Assembly: GCA_964651495.1 (NCBI GenBank)
Contig: CAZYWP010000025.1
Coordinates: 1 to 28,224 of the forward strand
Length of the DNA: 28,224 nt
Source: CAZNVB01 sp964651495
Lineage (GTDB): Bacteria > Acidobacteriota > Aminicenantia > Aminicenantales > UBA8522
Direction: 5' to 3'
Below the pieces are notes generated by a model that made no database searches, was not told where the DNA came from, and saw only the letters and a program-made list of their open reading frames with translations. Each line of letters starts with the position of its first letter. Positions within the stretch are counted from its first letter, which is position 1. The position numbers and the translations under genes were made by a program. Of this stretch, positions 5,597 to 15,222 are shown in pieces.

Positions 5597-7687
5597 TCAG
5601 CTCTTCTCGATCTCTTTAACGAGCTTTTTGACCTCTTCCTGCTCGGGGTTGAGGCGCAGCGACGAGCCGAGCGTCTCGAGCGCCCTCTGTTTCTCGCCCG
5701 TCCTGTAGTAGCAGAACCCGAGCGAGTTGAGCAGCCGGGTATCGCTGTTATAGATCCTATTTCCTTCGAGGAAGGACTCGATCGCCTGGCCATAATTCCC
5801 CAGCCCCATCTGGGCCCGTCCCCGGATGAGGAAGTATTCGAACTTAAATTTTTCGTCTCCCTTGACGCGCTCGTTGATATCCGCGGCCCGGTCGAACTTC
5901 TTGATCTTGAGGAGGAAATTGGCATAGTCCACGGCCGTGTCCACTGACTGAGGAGCCTGGGCCAAAACCCGCTCGTACTCCGCTTCGGCCCGGTCATCGA
6001 TGTTGAGCAGGTCATACTGGCGGGCCAGGATGTGGTGGAAGTGGAAGCGGCTAGAAAGAGGGAAACCCTTGGCGTTGGCGATCGGATGGGGCAGGGCTCG
6101 TTCCGGCGAAATGATAAATTTCGCCGCGGCTTCGTCGAGCGGCCGGCCCTCACCGTCCACCAGAATGAGCTTCAGCTCGTAGTAATCCGGCGCCAGCTCG
6201 CTGAGCGCCAGGGAATAGGCCAGGCTGACAATCCTGCCGTAGAGGCTGTCGCTGAGCTTCAAGGCGATCGATTTCTGCTGCGGGGCGGCTGTCCTCATGC
6301 CCTTGATCTCGACCCGCACCTCCCCTTTCTCCCAGGTCTCCCGGTCGCATTCGACGACGTTGAGGAGAAAGGCCAGGACCTCGCCCGAAGCGAAGGTGTT
6401 TTTCGGGTCGACGACCAGCTTGCGGTCCAGGATTTTATAGGGGATGTGGACCTGAGCGCCGTAATTCTCCAGCTTGTAGCCCAGGAACGGACCGCTCAAC
6501 CGCGGCCGCCCCCCCGCTTCCGGCACGACGATGTCCTCTTCATGAATGCTGAACTCCTTGTCCACGGAGTTCTGCAGGAGGATGATCAGGCGGTGCTTTC
6601 CCGCCACGGCCGGGAAGCTATCCTCGATCGAAATCCCGTTGGCCTGGATCCGGCCGGTGTCTTTCTCGCTGAAATAAATCGGGAAATCCCGGTTGTACTG
6701 GAAGATGATTTTTTCTCCATCGCGCAGGCTGACGTCCAGCCGGAAATTGCAGTAGTACTGGTCCTTGGGCTCGTAATAATGGATCGACATGCTCTTGGGA
6801 GCTAGGGAAAAGTGGACAAACGCGAGGCCGGTCGCCGGGTCCTCGATGAGGGCGACATTCGTCTCGCACTCGATGTAGTTGGTCATGTATTCGGTGCTGA
6901 CGATGCCCTTGTAATTGAGGAAATGGGTGGCATAGGAGGGGTTGACGTCCTTGCGCGGCGACTCGTAGATGCTGGCCATGATGATGTTGTTCTGAGTGGA
7001 CGGAGAGTAGTCTGGGTTGAACTCACCGGGGACAAGGGAGATCGAGATGTCGGCCAGGGTCGGGGCGATCTCCCTGATTTTATCGTAAAGCTCGTAGTAA
7101 TTCGTCGGGTCGATATCCCGCTTGTCCAGGAGCAGCGCGGCCGGGCCGTCGCTCACCGGATCGTAAAGCCTGTAGTCGCCGGCGCCGCCCCGCTGGAAGA
7201 ACAGGAGCACGAAATGCGTTGGCAGGTCCTTTTCCGGGTCGCCGTAATAGGACCAGGCCTGGCAGGGGACGATGTGGCTCGTGGCTTCGAACCGTTCGAT
7301 GCTGACCGGCGGCCCGAGGAGGATATGGAAGCGGCCCATGTCGGTCTGCCAGCCTTCCCGGGTCGAGCTGCGGCCGAAGAACTTATTGGCATACATGAAC
7401 CGTTTGACGTGCTCGTCCTTGTATTCGTTGGCCTGGGTGCCCGGCGTCGGGTCGCGCTGCTTCCAGAAAGTCTCGCTGAAGATGTCCCGGTCCCGGTCCG
7501 AGGTCAGCTTGAGAAAGACGTCTTTTTCCACCGGTAGGATGATGTAGTTGACGAGCTTGATCCACTCCCGATACTTTTCGCTGAGGTCTTTTTCGCTGAT
7601 TTTCCGGGCCTTCTGGGTCTGCGCCCCGAGGAAAAGAGAGAGCAGGAGAAGGCCGAAGACCGGTAGGAGGAGATGCGCTTTTTTCAT
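5597..7687 (-). CDS. GWxTD-domain protein with C-terminal TPR repeats
   Basis: The 696-residue secreted protein has a signal peptide in residues 1-22 (MKKAHLLLP, hydrophobic core, GAQ). The GWxTD domain has the conserved FWKQRDPTPGT (about 74-84) followed by GWQTD at 112-116 and FHILLGPP. A beta-rich middle region follows. The C-terminal ~130 residues form helical TPR-like repeats (AEAEYERVLAQAP, AIESFLEGN, ALETLGSSLRLNP). GWxTD proteins are widespread in Acidobacteriota and Bacteroidota with no established function. Only 6 bp separate it from the GWxTD lipoprotein upstream (stop at 7694), and its Shine-Dalgarno is weak, so translational coupling is likely. It is probably the last gene of an operon running from 11796. 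TPRs suggest a scaffold or partner-binding role at the outer envelope; this is inferred. Confidence 0.88.
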   Translation of the reverse strand: MKKAHLLLPVFGLLLLSLFLGAQTQKARKISEKDLSEKYREWIKLVNYIILPVEKDVFLKLTSDRDRDIFSETFWKQRDPTPGTQANEYKDEHVKRFMYANKFFGRSSTREGWQTDMGRFHILLGPPVSIERFEATSHIVPCQAWSYYGDPEKDLPTHFVLLFFQRGGAGDYRLYDPVSDGPAALLLDKRDIDPTNYYELYDKIREIAPTLADISISLVPGEFNPDYSPSTQNNIIMASIYESPRKDVNPSYATHFLNYKGIVSTEYMTNYIECETNVALIEDPATGLAFVHFSLAPKSMSIHYYEPKDQYYCNFRLDVSLRDGEKIIFQYNRDFPIYFSEKDTGRIQANGISIEDSFPAVAGKHRLIILLQNSVDKEFSIHEEDIVVPEAGGRPRLSGPFLGYKLENYGAQVHIPYKILDRKLVVDPKNTFASGEVLAFLLNVVECDRETWEKGEVRVEIKGMRTAAPQQKSIALKLSDSLYGRIVSLAYSLALSELAPDYYELKLILVDGEGRPLDEAAAKFIISPERALPHPIANAKGFPLSSRFHFHHILARQYDLLNIDDRAEAEYERVLAQAPQSVDTAVDYANFLLKIKKFDRAADINERVKGDEKFKFEYFLIRGRAQMGLGNYGQAIESFLEGNRIYNSDTRLLNSLGFCYYRTGEKQRALETLGSSLRLNPEQEEVKKLVKEIEKS

Positions 7688-7693
7688 CGGCGG

Positions 7694-8590
7694 TCAGGAT
7701 TTGATCTCGAACATTTTACGCGTCTTCCCCAGGCTCCCATCCTTTCCGATGATGATGACGTCGAGATAAAAACGGGCCGCCTCCTGGGCGTAGGGAAACG
7801 TGAAGACGACCTCCTTCATGTCGAGAACCTTGTCCTGGGTTGCGGAAAAGATTTGATCCCGCTTGAACTCTTCGATCTTGGTCCCATTCTTGGCGTAAAT
7901 GAAGAACTGGAATTCCAGCTCCGTCTGGAGCTTTCCGACCGCGTCCCGGAAATTGAAGACGTCCACCGGGATGGCGATGACGATCTCCTTTTTTGCCCGG
8001 TCGTAGCTCAGCTTGAAGTTGGCGAACTTGCGCTTGTCTCCCTTCTCGGTCGGGACGTCTCCACTTTTGAAGCTGTCCAGCGCGCCGAAGAAATCACCGG
8101 TGATCTCCCGCATTTTGTAAGTCCCGTTGTTCCGCTCGTCGACGAACTCGATACCGAGCTCATAGTTATAATAGATCCACCACAGGATCGGGCCGCGGAC
8201 CGTGGGGTCTTCATGGGTGAAAAATTCATCGAACTTGTCGGGGGGACCCATGTAAATATAGATCCGGCCGCGGTCCGTCTTCCAGCCGGGAGGTCCTTCC
8301 TTGAACCGCTTGTTGGCGTATTCGATTCGGTTGTAGAACTCGGTTTTGTACTCGTTATTCTCAGTGTAGGGGTCGGGGTCCCGTTTTCTCCAGAATTCCT
8401 CGATAAACTCCTTACAGGTGGCGGCGTCGGGAAGATGGGTGAAGATGTCGTTTTCCTCGCCCGTCATGATTAGACGGGCATACTCGTAAAAGCTGTCGCT
8501 TTCGGGGTCGAGGGCGATCTTCGGCCCGCCGCCGCAGGCGGCCATCCATCCGGATATAAAAAGGAATAAGACAATGAATTCTCTTTTCAT
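7694..8590 (-). CDS. GWxTD-domain lipoprotein
   Basis: The 298-residue protein starts with a lipoprotein signal peptide: a hydrophobic stretch, then WMAAC with the lipidated cysteine at about residue 19, followed by GGGPK. It is therefore probably anchored in the outer or inner membrane. The GWxTD domain is typical: FWRKRDPDPYTENNEYK (about 67-83), then GWKTDRGRIYIYMGPPD starting at 102. The C-terminal half is a beta-sandwich-like region and there are no TPRs. AGAGGA lies 8 nt before the ATG. It follows the sulfatase-like gene after 84 bp and is tightly joined to the longer GWxTD gene downstream, so the two probably act together. There is no known catalytic activity for the family. Confidence 0.88.
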   Translation of the reverse strand: MKREFIVLFLFISGWMAACGGGPKIALDPESDSFYEYARLIMTGEENDIFTHLPDAATCKEFIEEFWRKRDPDPYTENNEYKTEFYNRIEYANKRFKEGPPGWKTDRGRIYIYMGPPDKFDEFFTHEDPTVRGPILWWIYYNYELGIEFVDERNNGTYKMREITGDFFGALDSFKSGDVPTEKGDKRKFANFKLSYDRAKKEIVIAIPVDVFNFRDAVGKLQTELEFQFFIYAKNGTKIEEFKRDQIFSATQDKVLDMKEVVFTFPYAQEAARFYLDVIIIGKDGSLGKTRKMFEIKS

Positions 8591-8674
8591 GCGGCCATTC
8601 CTCTAAAAATGAGAATCCCGAAAGCCGGACTGCAGCCTATTCACGATGGATTGCATCTTAATATCTCCATTCGA

Positions 8675-10879
8675 TTAAAGAAAGATTCCGGAGTCTGACC
8701 AAACGCGTGGACTGCCTTGTTCTTGTTCCTGGCATTTTAAAATCAGTTCATCCAGCTTTGCTCTCTCTTCAGGCTTGAGAGATGTATAAAAGAGCTCCTT
8801 ATACTTCAGTAGTTTAGTCAGGCTCTTGGATTTTTCGCCTTTATCGAGATAAGCCGTTCCCAGGTTATAGAGAGCGTTACCCAGGTTCGGGTTGATTTCG
8901 ATGGCCTTTTCCCAAAAAAATATGGCCTTTTCCAAATCCTCAGCCTGCCGGAAAATGGCCCCCAGTCCATTGTAAGCCTGGGCCGAGCCTGGATCGAGCC
9001 GAAGGGCGCTTTCAAAACATTGGCGAGATTTCTCGAACCACCGGAGCTCATTCGTTCGGGCGTAAAGAATGAGCCATACAGTCCCCAGGTTATTCCAGGC
9101 AGAGAGGTGGTCTTTGTCGATGGAGAGCGCCTTTTCATAGGCAGCGATGGCCTTTTCCAAAACCGATGTGCTGGAATAGGCCACGCCCAGCGAATTCCAG
9201 ATTTCAGGATCGTGTTCAGACTGCGGGTATCCTTGCCCCTCCATGCTGACGATCAATTCATCGAAACGGCCGGCATCTAGTAAGACGCTGATATAAGCTA
9301 GGTAGATTCCATAATTGGCGGGAAGTTGGGTCAAACCCTCTTTGAGGACATCGATGGATTGGTTGAGCAGCCCCCGCTCTCGGTAGATCGCGGCCAAGTT
9401 GGTATAGGCGATATCGACATCCTTCTTTTGCTTTAACATCCGCTCCAGCTCTTCTCGGGCTTCCTGAATTCTGCCCTCCCGGAAGAGATCCATGGCTGCT
9501 TCCGCCCGATTGCTATAGGGAAGCAACGTCTTGATGTCGTCCTCGGGACTAAACGCCGCTTTTAGACCGCTCTGTTGGCCGCCTACATACCCCAGACTTC
9601 TTAATTTTTCCAGGGAGGACCGACTGGCCGGTGGAGCCGGGAATCCTGCTCCGGCCACGGTCTGTGCCTGGCTTCGAATGAATTTCTCTAGCCGGTCCCT
9701 CTGCTCTTTTAAAGAAGTCGGGTCGATCAGGTTGCGACTTTCCTCGAAGTCCGCACCGAGGTCGTAGAGCTCTGGAATCGGAGAGTCCATGAATTTTGTA
9801 TTTCCAGTGATGAATCCTCTCAGCGGAGCCCAGCCGCGGCTATAATAGGGATAGAGAGATTCAAAATAGATCATTCTTTTCGGAAGGCTGTCTCCTCGCA
9901 TCGCGGGAAGAACAGAAATGCCCTGCAGGCCCACAGGCCGTGGCATCCTCAAGATCTCGCACACGGTCGGAAAAATATCGATATGACTCACATTGGAATC
10001 GATCTTGGCCAGTCTAAAGCCCGGGATGCAGAATATCAAGGGGACCCAGAGGGCGGAATTATAGGCCAAGTAGCCATGGGTCTTCTCGCCGTGCTCGCCC
10101 AGCGATTCCCCGTGATCGGCAGTCAGTACAACCAACGTCGTGGCGAAAAGGCCGGTATCCCTGAGATAGTTGATGAGCGGGGCGAGGGCGAAATCGACAT
10201 AAGCCACTTCGCCGTCATAGAGCCTTTGGGCGTATTGATCGCGGAAGGGCGCCGGCGGGTCGTAGGGCACATGAGGATCAAAACAATGCAGCCAGAGAAA
10301 CCACGGACCGCGCTGAGTTTTGAGCCACTGAAGCCCGCGGTTTACGACGTCTTCTGCCCGCCTTTCGACAAAGGTCTGCTCGCTAAAATTTTGCCAACCG
10401 TATTGATCATCATAAAAGTCAAAACCCTGGTCGAGGCCGAACCTGGAATCGAGTGGATAGGCGCCCACGACCGCGGCCGTCGCATATCCAAGTCCCGCGA
10501 GATATTCCGCCAAGCTCATGGCCTCCCGGGGAACAACAAAATTGGCGTTATCATGGACGCCATGAGCGGGGGGCGTCAGGCCGAGAAGGATGTTCGTATG
10601 GGAGGGCAGAGTCGTGGGAGTATGGGCAAAAGCCCTTCTAAAAAGAATGCCCTGAGAACTCAGGAAGTCGATATTTGGCGTCTTGATGTCGGATCCTCCG
10701 TAGCAGCCCAGTCGATCCGCCCGGAGGGTATCAATGGTGACAAGCAGCAAATTTAGGGGTGTCGCCCGGCTGCCGTTATCGGCCAAGGCCGAGTTCGTAA
10801 CCAGAAAAAGACCCGGCAGAATGAAAATGAAGTAAGACATCCATTGACGAATCAGCATGCCGATTAGATTCGCTGCCAC
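8675..10879 (-). CDS. Alkaline-phosphatase-superfamily (sulfatase-like) enzyme with TPR tail, Thr in place of formylglycine Cys
   Basis: The 734-residue protein has a hydrophobic export segment near residues 14-32 followed by a sulfatase fold. Visible signatures are the metal-binding LLVTIDTLRADRLGCYG (Asp50), TTLPSHTNILLG (90-100), and the second metal site TADHGESLGEHGEKTHG. The canonical C/S-x-P-x-R site is replaced by T-L-P-S-H. FGly-dependent sulfatase activity is therefore unlikely; threonine is the nucleophile in related phospho- and phosphoglycerol-transferases and phosphodiesterases. Residues from about 450 are TPR repeats (AIAAYEKALSIDKDH, AIFFWEKAIEINPN). The GTG start at 10879 shares one base with the upstream stop; ATGs at 10858 or 10840 are alternatives and none has a clear Shine-Dalgarno. 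By eye it is slightly less GC-rich than its neighbours. It is paralogous to 20946-23378. The substrate is unknown. Confidence 0.88.
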   Translation of the reverse strand: MAANLIGMLIRQWMSYFIFILPGLFLVTNSALADNGSRATPLNLLLVTIDTLRADRLGCYGGSDIKTPNIDFLSSQGILFRRAFAHTPTTLPSHTNILLGLTPPAHGVHDNANFVVPREAMSLAEYLAGLGYATAAVVGAYPLDSRFGLDQGFDFYDDQYGWQNFSEQTFVERRAEDVVNRGLQWLKTQRGPWFLWLHCFDPHVPYDPPAPFRDQYAQRLYDGEVAYVDFALAPLINYLRDTGLFATTLVVLTADHGESLGEHGEKTHGYLAYNSALWVPLIFCIPGFRLAKIDSNVSHIDIFPTVCEILRMPRPVGLQGISVLPAMRGDSLPKRMIYFESLYPYYSRGWAPLRGFITGNTKFMDSPIPELYDLGADFEESRNLIDPTSLKEQRDRLEKFIRSQAQTVAGAGFPAPPASRSSLEKLRSLGYVGGQQSGLKAAFSPEDDIKTLLPYSNRAEAAMDLFREGRIQEAREELERMLKQKKDVDIAYTNLAAIYRERGLLNQSIDVLKEGLTQLPANYGIYLAYISVLLDAGRFDELIVSMEGQGYPQSEHDPEIWNSLGVAYSSTSVLEKAIAAYEKALSIDKDHLSAWNNLGTVWLILYARTNELRWFEKSRQCFESALRLDPGSAQAYNGLGAIFRQAEDLEKAIFFWEKAIEINPNLGNALYNLGTAYLDKGEKSKSLTKLLKYKELFYTSLKPEERAKLDELILKCQEQEQGSPRVWSDSGIFL

Positions 10880-11796
10880 TATTTTTTTTTCAGGAACTCG
10901 AGAAAGCCCTTGACCTGGCAGGCCCGCTCGGAGTCGGGGTCGATCTTCAGGTAGCTCTCGAAGGTGGCGATGGAATCCGGATAGCTCCCCATGGTCAGGT
11001 AGGTCAGGCCGAGCTGATAGAGCCCGTCGGTGAAATCTTTCTGCAGCTCGGTCGCCTTCTTGTAATATTTCAGGGCCTCTTCGAATTTGGAGTTGTTATA
11101 GTAATTCGTCCCGACGTTGTAGAGGACGATGGGGTCGTCGATCTTGTCGAACTCGATCTTGCCGTACCATTCCAAGGCCTTATCGGTCTGGCCGCGGTTG
11201 GCATAGCAGTTGCCGATGACGAGCATGGCGTCGAAATTGCGCGGGTCTTTCTCCAGGATTTTCAGATAGTTCGCTTCGGCCTCGTCATACTTTTCCAGAG
11301 CGAAATGACAATTGCCGATGTTCTTATTGATGATGTAGGCGCCGGGAAATTTCTCCAGAATAGCCTTGTACGCAACCGCCGCTTCATCGTATTTCCGGGC
11401 GTCGAAAAGCGCGTTCCCCTTATTCAACATCTCCTTGAGCTCATCGGTGAGGATCAGGCCTTCGGCCTTTATCAGGTTGATCTTAATCTCAGGATTGCGC
11501 TGCCATTCGTTGACCTGGATGGAGATTTTTTTGGGCATGAACCCGAACTTCTCAAAATCGACGTTCCAGCCGCCGCCGGCGATCCCGAAGGCCACCCACT
11601 TGCCGTCTTTCTCTGTGCTGATCTGGAATCCCTGCTGGGCTTTCAAGGAGAACAGCTTGATGGTCACGCCTTCGAGCGGCGCTCCCTGCTCGTCGAAAAC
11701 ATAGCCGATCTGGCGGCCTTTTCCTTTGTATTCCTGGGAAAACAGCGCCGGGGAAAAAACAAGAAAGGGGATGAAGAATAGAATGGCTTTCCTCAT
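10879..11796 (-). CDS. Secreted carboxypeptidase-regulatory-like domain protein with TPR repeats
   Basis: The 305-residue protein has a signal peptide (MRKAILFFIPFLVFSPALFSQ). A short beta-sandwich of the carboxypeptidase-regulatory type follows (about 25-100, with GYVFDEQGAPLEGVTIKL and WNVDFEKFGF). The same module begins the two TonB receptors in this window. From about residue 115 onward are TPR repeats (GNALFDARKYDEAAVAYKAIL, EKYDEAEANYLKILEKDP, FEEALKYYKKATELQ). I chose the ATG at 11796, which has GGAGG six nt upstream and starts the signal peptide exactly; an in-frame ATG at 11838 lacks these. It is the first gene of a probable four-gene operon (11796 to 5597). A periplasmic adaptor function is inferred; no enzymatic motif is seen. 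Confidence 0.87.
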   Translation of the reverse strand: MRKAILFFIPFLVFSPALFSQEYKGKGRQIGYVFDEQGAPLEGVTIKLFSLKAQQGFQISTEKDGKWVAFGIAGGGWNVDFEKFGFMPKKISIQVNEWQRNPEIKINLIKAEGLILTDELKEMLNKGNALFDARKYDEAAVAYKAILEKFPGAYIINKNIGNCHFALEKYDEAEANYLKILEKDPRNFDAMLVIGNCYANRGQTDKALEWYGKIEFDKIDDPIVLYNVGTNYYNNSKFEEALKYYKKATELQKDFTDGLYQLGLTYLTMGSYPDSIATFESYLKIDPDSERACQVKGFLEFLKKK

Positions 11797-11950
11797 GCCT
11801 GACCTCCGCTCTGACGGCCTTGATGTATTAACGCTCATGAAGAGGACGCTCCATTTATTAGATACGGATCTCGGGGCGAATTATTTCATCTTATGCCATT
11901 GACATTTTATCATTTTGCGACCGGCAAGGAAAGCCGGCCAAGCCGTCCCC

Positions 11951-11986
11951 AAAAAAAAGCCCCTTCCCCCGGACGGGGGAAGGGGC
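11951..11986 (-). terminator. Strong rho-independent terminator after the TonB-receptor gene
   Basis: A perfect 12-bp stem is formed by GCCCCTTCCCCC (11959-11970) and GGGGGAAGGGGC (11975-11986) with a four-base loop GGAC. On the minus strand it is followed by eight T residues (11958-11951). It lies 46 bp beyond the stop of the 12033-15176 gene. Between it and 11796 I see no further gene, only AT-rich sequence that must hold the promoter of the next operon. Confidence 0.92.
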
Positions 11987-12032
11987 TTTGTGCTGCTGCG
12001 TCTACTCTCTCAGTTTCTGCTTCAGGTCGCGC

Positions 12033-15000
12033 TTAGAAGGTGAACCGGACTCCGAACCGGGTGACTCGCGGGTTGAGCGTGCCGTCGATCTTGTAGTAGT
12101 TTGCCCAGGGAACCCACCTGTCACCGACTCCGCCGGCATAGTGATAGTAAGAGCCGTGGTTCTGCTGCTGTCTGCGGATGATGGTGTCTTCGTTCATGAC
12201 GTTGAACATGTCGGCCATGATGTAAATCCGGCCGGTGTCGCCCAGCCTGAGCATCTTCTCCAACCGGAGGCCGAGGTTGAGCAGGGGGTCCAACCTGGTG
12301 GTTCCGAACGGAACCATTCTGAGATCAGAACTGGTGCTGGCGGGGTTGGGAAGCGTGTAATCGTAATAGGAGAAGTACTCGTCGATGATCCAGCCTTCGC
12401 GGGCCATGAAGGTCATGGAAGCGTTGATATCGAACGGAAGCTGGTAAAGGCCGGTGAGCTTAACCAGCCAGCGGGCGTTGGTGTACTGGTTGAGCAGGCC
12501 GCTGGCGCTGCCGATCAAGGCCGAGGAATCCCTCCCTTCATACGCCCAGATATTGGTTTTGCTATTGTAGCCTTGATCGCCGTAGTGGGCCTTCTGGTTC
12601 TGGTAGGTGACGCTGCCGTTGAACATCCACTTGTTGGACAGCCGCTTGTTGACGACGAGGTCGACACCCCAGTAATCGTTGTAGCGGTCGGAGGGCATTC
12701 TCTGAACCCTATAATAGGGAGAATACGCCGTCGCTTCGGTGGAGGCATAATACCACTCGTGATTGGCCGCTTCCTTGGTCGATCCAAGACCGGTCAGGGT
12801 CGCGGGCGGCTTTCCGGCCGAGCCGGTGTACCAGCCCTGGTTCTCGAGGACGTCTGTCGTGTCTTTAAACCATTTGAGGCTCCAGTTGAAGCGGTCGTAT
12901 TTCCTGTACGTCCCGACGAGGGAAATGGCAAAATCGGTGAAGAGCTCCCTCTCCAGGGTGACCAGGATCTCTGTTGTTCGGTTGGAGCCGGCGTCGTCCT
13001 CGTACTGGGTATACGGCTTAGTCGTCTTGGTGGGATTGGCAGGATCGTAGCCCGTATAGTAATAGCCTGATGCGTCCGTCCAGTTGCCGATGAAATTGCC
13101 GGCGTCGTCAAAGGCCCGATAAGGCGCATAGTTGGTTCCCGCACCACGTCTGTACAGCCAGTAGAGTTCCTTCCAATCCATCACATTGTCGCCGTTGTCC
13201 TTCCACCAGAAGCGTATCGTGCCGGCGGCACCGCCGGGAAGCCAGTTGTCGGCCATACCGGTGCCCATGAAATCGCCGTACATACCGAAGGCCGCCTTGG
13301 CCAGGGTTTTGCCGTCGCCGGTGACGTCCCAGGTCAGTCCGATTCTGGGCGACCAAACCTTAAACGCGTAGGTGTTGCCCTGGAAACTGGTGGCTTTGGT
13401 CTCATCAATCGGCACCCCGGGCATAAGCGCATCGATCTTGGTGGCCGTATCGGCGCTGATATAGTTTGTCCCCCAGGCGCCGCTGTCCTTGTCAACCGCC
13501 GACACGGTGAGAGCCTTCAGCGAAGGAGTCTGGTAGTCGTAGCGCAGGCCGAGGAGGATGTTGAACCGGCCCACGGTGACGGTGTCCTGAATGAACCCGG
13601 AATAGGCGTCGATGAACTGGTTGCGGAAGTAGCCCCTCCTCAGATAAAAATATTTCCAATCGCTCGACGGAACATCCGGGGCGCCGTCGCCCGTGAAGTC
13701 GATCTGGGGAGTGTTGTAACGCCGGTTGATGTAATAGTTTCCGCTATAGACCGACTCGACATACTGTTTCCTTCCGGCATACTCAAACCCGACTTTGATG
13801 TCGTGGCTGACGCCGAACAGGCTGTCGTTGAAATAGTTGGCCAGGAAATTGTACTGGTCGACCGGCCGCTCGACATAGTAGCGGGTCGCCTGCGAGCCGT
13901 AGTATCTCTGGTCGGTGACATCCCAGACCATCTGCTTGTTGAAATCCAGGTCGGTCATCGGGGTCAGGCTGAACCCGGCGTCGGAGTAAGCGTACTTGAG
14001 GGAGATGAACAGGCTGTCTCCGAACATGTGCTCGTCCTGCAGCTTGAAGATCGGGCTTCCGAAATGGTAGCGGCCCTGCTGGTAAAGCCCTTCGGGGTTC
14101 GAAACCGAGGAGGACCGGCCGTACTTGATCTTCCCGCCGATGTGGGCAAAGGCCTCGAACCGGTTCTGCGGAATGATCTGGATGTTGAGCTTGCCGACGT
14201 AGTTCTGGAGCAAGGTATCGTCGGGCTTGTTGTAAACGGTCGTCGTCTTGACGTCGGCGACGCCATATGAGGCCCAGATCCAGGCCTTGTCCTTGATCAG
14301 GGGAAGGCCCATGTTGAACCCGAAGTCCTTGTTGTTGCGGATCTTGTTGACCCCGAGGGCGCCCTGCGCGAGGAACTCCGGCTTGAAGTTGTCGGCCTGG
14401 AACTTCTCGTCGATGGCGTAGAAGCGGCCGCCGAAGGTCAGGCGGTTGCCGCCGCGCCTGGTGACCATGTTGAGGGCGACGCCGCCGGTCTGGACGCTGA
14501 CGTCCGAGCCGCCGACCGTGATCTGCATCTCCTCGAAAGCGTCGAAGTCGTAGTAGCTGGGCGACGCTCCGATGGCGGCCGGGTCGGTGATGACGATCCC
14601 GTCCATGGCCCAGACGTTGTTGTTGTAGGTCGTCGACCCGCGCGAGACATAAGTGGACTGCTGCCCGGACTCCGCGCCGCCGACGTTCTCACGGTCCATG
14701 ACGACCGAGGGGGCCATCTGCAGGATGACCCAGGGGTCGCGGGCCGTGGGCAGCGACTGGAGGATTTCCTGGGTGACGTTGGTGCCGACGGACGTCTTCT
14801 TCTGGTCCACCATCGGGGACACGGCCGTAACGGTCACCGCCTCTTCGAGAACACCCATATCCATCGTCAGGGTGAGGTTGGTGCTGTTGGCGACCGAAAC
14901 GACGATGTTCTCTTCAATCCTCGCCTTGAACCCGGTGAGCTCCAGCTTAACGCCGTAGGCTCGCGACGGCGGGAGAGACAGGAACCGGAACATGCCTTCG

Positions 15001-15176
15001 GCCGAGGTAACCGAAGTCATCGGCGCGCCGAAGGGGTTGAGCAGGGTCACGGTCACACCGGGAAGCGGGTTGCCTTCCGGGTCCGAGACCTTGCCGAAAA
15101 TATTACCGGTTCTTTGCTGGGCAACGAGTGAAACCGAAAGTAAAAGCGTAAACAGGATGACTAAGCTCTTACGCAA
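12033..15176 (-). CDS. Oar-like TonB-dependent outer-membrane receptor with carboxypeptidase-regulatory domain
   Basis: This is a protein of about 1047 residues. After a signal peptide (MRKSLVILFTLLLSVSLVAQ) comes a carboxypeptidase-regulatory beta-sandwich (GNIFGKVSDPEGNPLPGVTV, FRFLSLPP). A TonB plug follows, including EEAVTVTAVSPMVDQKKTS, a MDGIVITDP segment and an ALNMVTRRGGN segment. The rest is a long beta-barrel rich in aromatic residues, ending GVRFTF with the terminal Phe expected of a BAM substrate. I chose the TTG at 15176: it has a perfect AAAGGAGG (15191-15184) 7 nt upstream and starts the signal peptide directly. An in-frame ATG at 15209 would add eleven charged residues. A sigma54 promoter and tandem palindromes lie upstream and a strong terminator downstream, so it is a single-gene unit. 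The substrate is unknown. Confidence 0.93.
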   Translation of the reverse strand: MRKSLVILFTLLLSVSLVAQQRTGNIFGKVSDPEGNPLPGVTVTLLNPFGAPMTSVTSAEGMFRFLSLPPSRAYGVKLELTGFKARIEENIVVSVANSTNLTLTMDMGVLEEAVTVTAVSPMVDQKKTSVGTNVTQEILQSLPTARDPWVILQMAPSVVMDRENVGGAESGQQSTYVSRGSTTYNNNVWAMDGIVITDPAAIGASPSYYDFDAFEEMQITVGGSDVSVQTGGVALNMVTRRGGNRLTFGGRFYAIDEKFQADNFKPEFLAQGALGVNKIRNNKDFGFNMGLPLIKDKAWIWASYGVADVKTTTVYNKPDDTLLQNYVGKLNIQIIPQNRFEAFAHIGGKIKYGRSSSVSNPEGLYQQGRYHFGSPIFKLQDEHMFGDSLFISLKYAYSDAGFSLTPMTDLDFNKQMVWDVTDQRYYGSQATRYYVERPVDQYNFLANYFNDSLFGVSHDIKVGFEYAGRKQYVESVYSGNYYINRRYNTPQIDFTGDGAPDVPSSDWKYFYLRRGYFRNQFIDAYSGFIQDTVTVGRFNILLGLRYDYQTPSLKALTVSAVDKDSGAWGTNYISADTATKIDALMPGVPIDETKATSFQGNTYAFKVWSPRIGLTWDVTGDGKTLAKAAFGMYGDFMGTGMADNWLPGGAAGTIRFWWKDNGDNVMDWKELYWLYRRGAGTNYAPYRAFDDAGNFIGNWTDASGYYYTGYDPANPTKTTKPYTQYEDDAGSNRTTEILVTLERELFTDFAISLVGTYRKYDRFNWSLKWFKDTTDVLENQGWYTGSAGKPPATLTGLGSTKEAANHEWYYASTEATAYSPYYRVQRMPSDRYNDYWGVDLVVNKRLSNKWMFNGSVTYQNQKAHYGDQGYNSKTNIWAYEGRDSSALIGSASGLLNQYTNARWLVKLTGLYQLPFDINASMTFMAREGWIIDEYFSYYDYTLPNPASTSSDLRMVPFGTTRLDPLLNLGLRLEKMLRLGDTGRIYIMADMFNVMNEDTIIRRQQQNHGSYYHYAGGVGDRWVPWANYYKIDGTLNPRVTRFGVRFTF

Positions 15177-15222
15177 TCTCTTGCCTCCTTTCCTTCCCCC
15201 CTTATTCATCAGGGGTCAGGAG

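Noticed and set aside
11797..11950. Possible sigma54 promoter (TGGCATAAGATGAAAT on the minus strand) for the 11796 operon
   Set aside because: The -24 half fits, but there is no GC at the required 10-nt spacing, so the -12 element is absent.
11988..13070. 360-codon open frame on the plus strand
   Set aside because: It is antisense to the end of the 12033-15176 receptor gene and reads through its terminator; no recognisable domain or ribosome-binding site.
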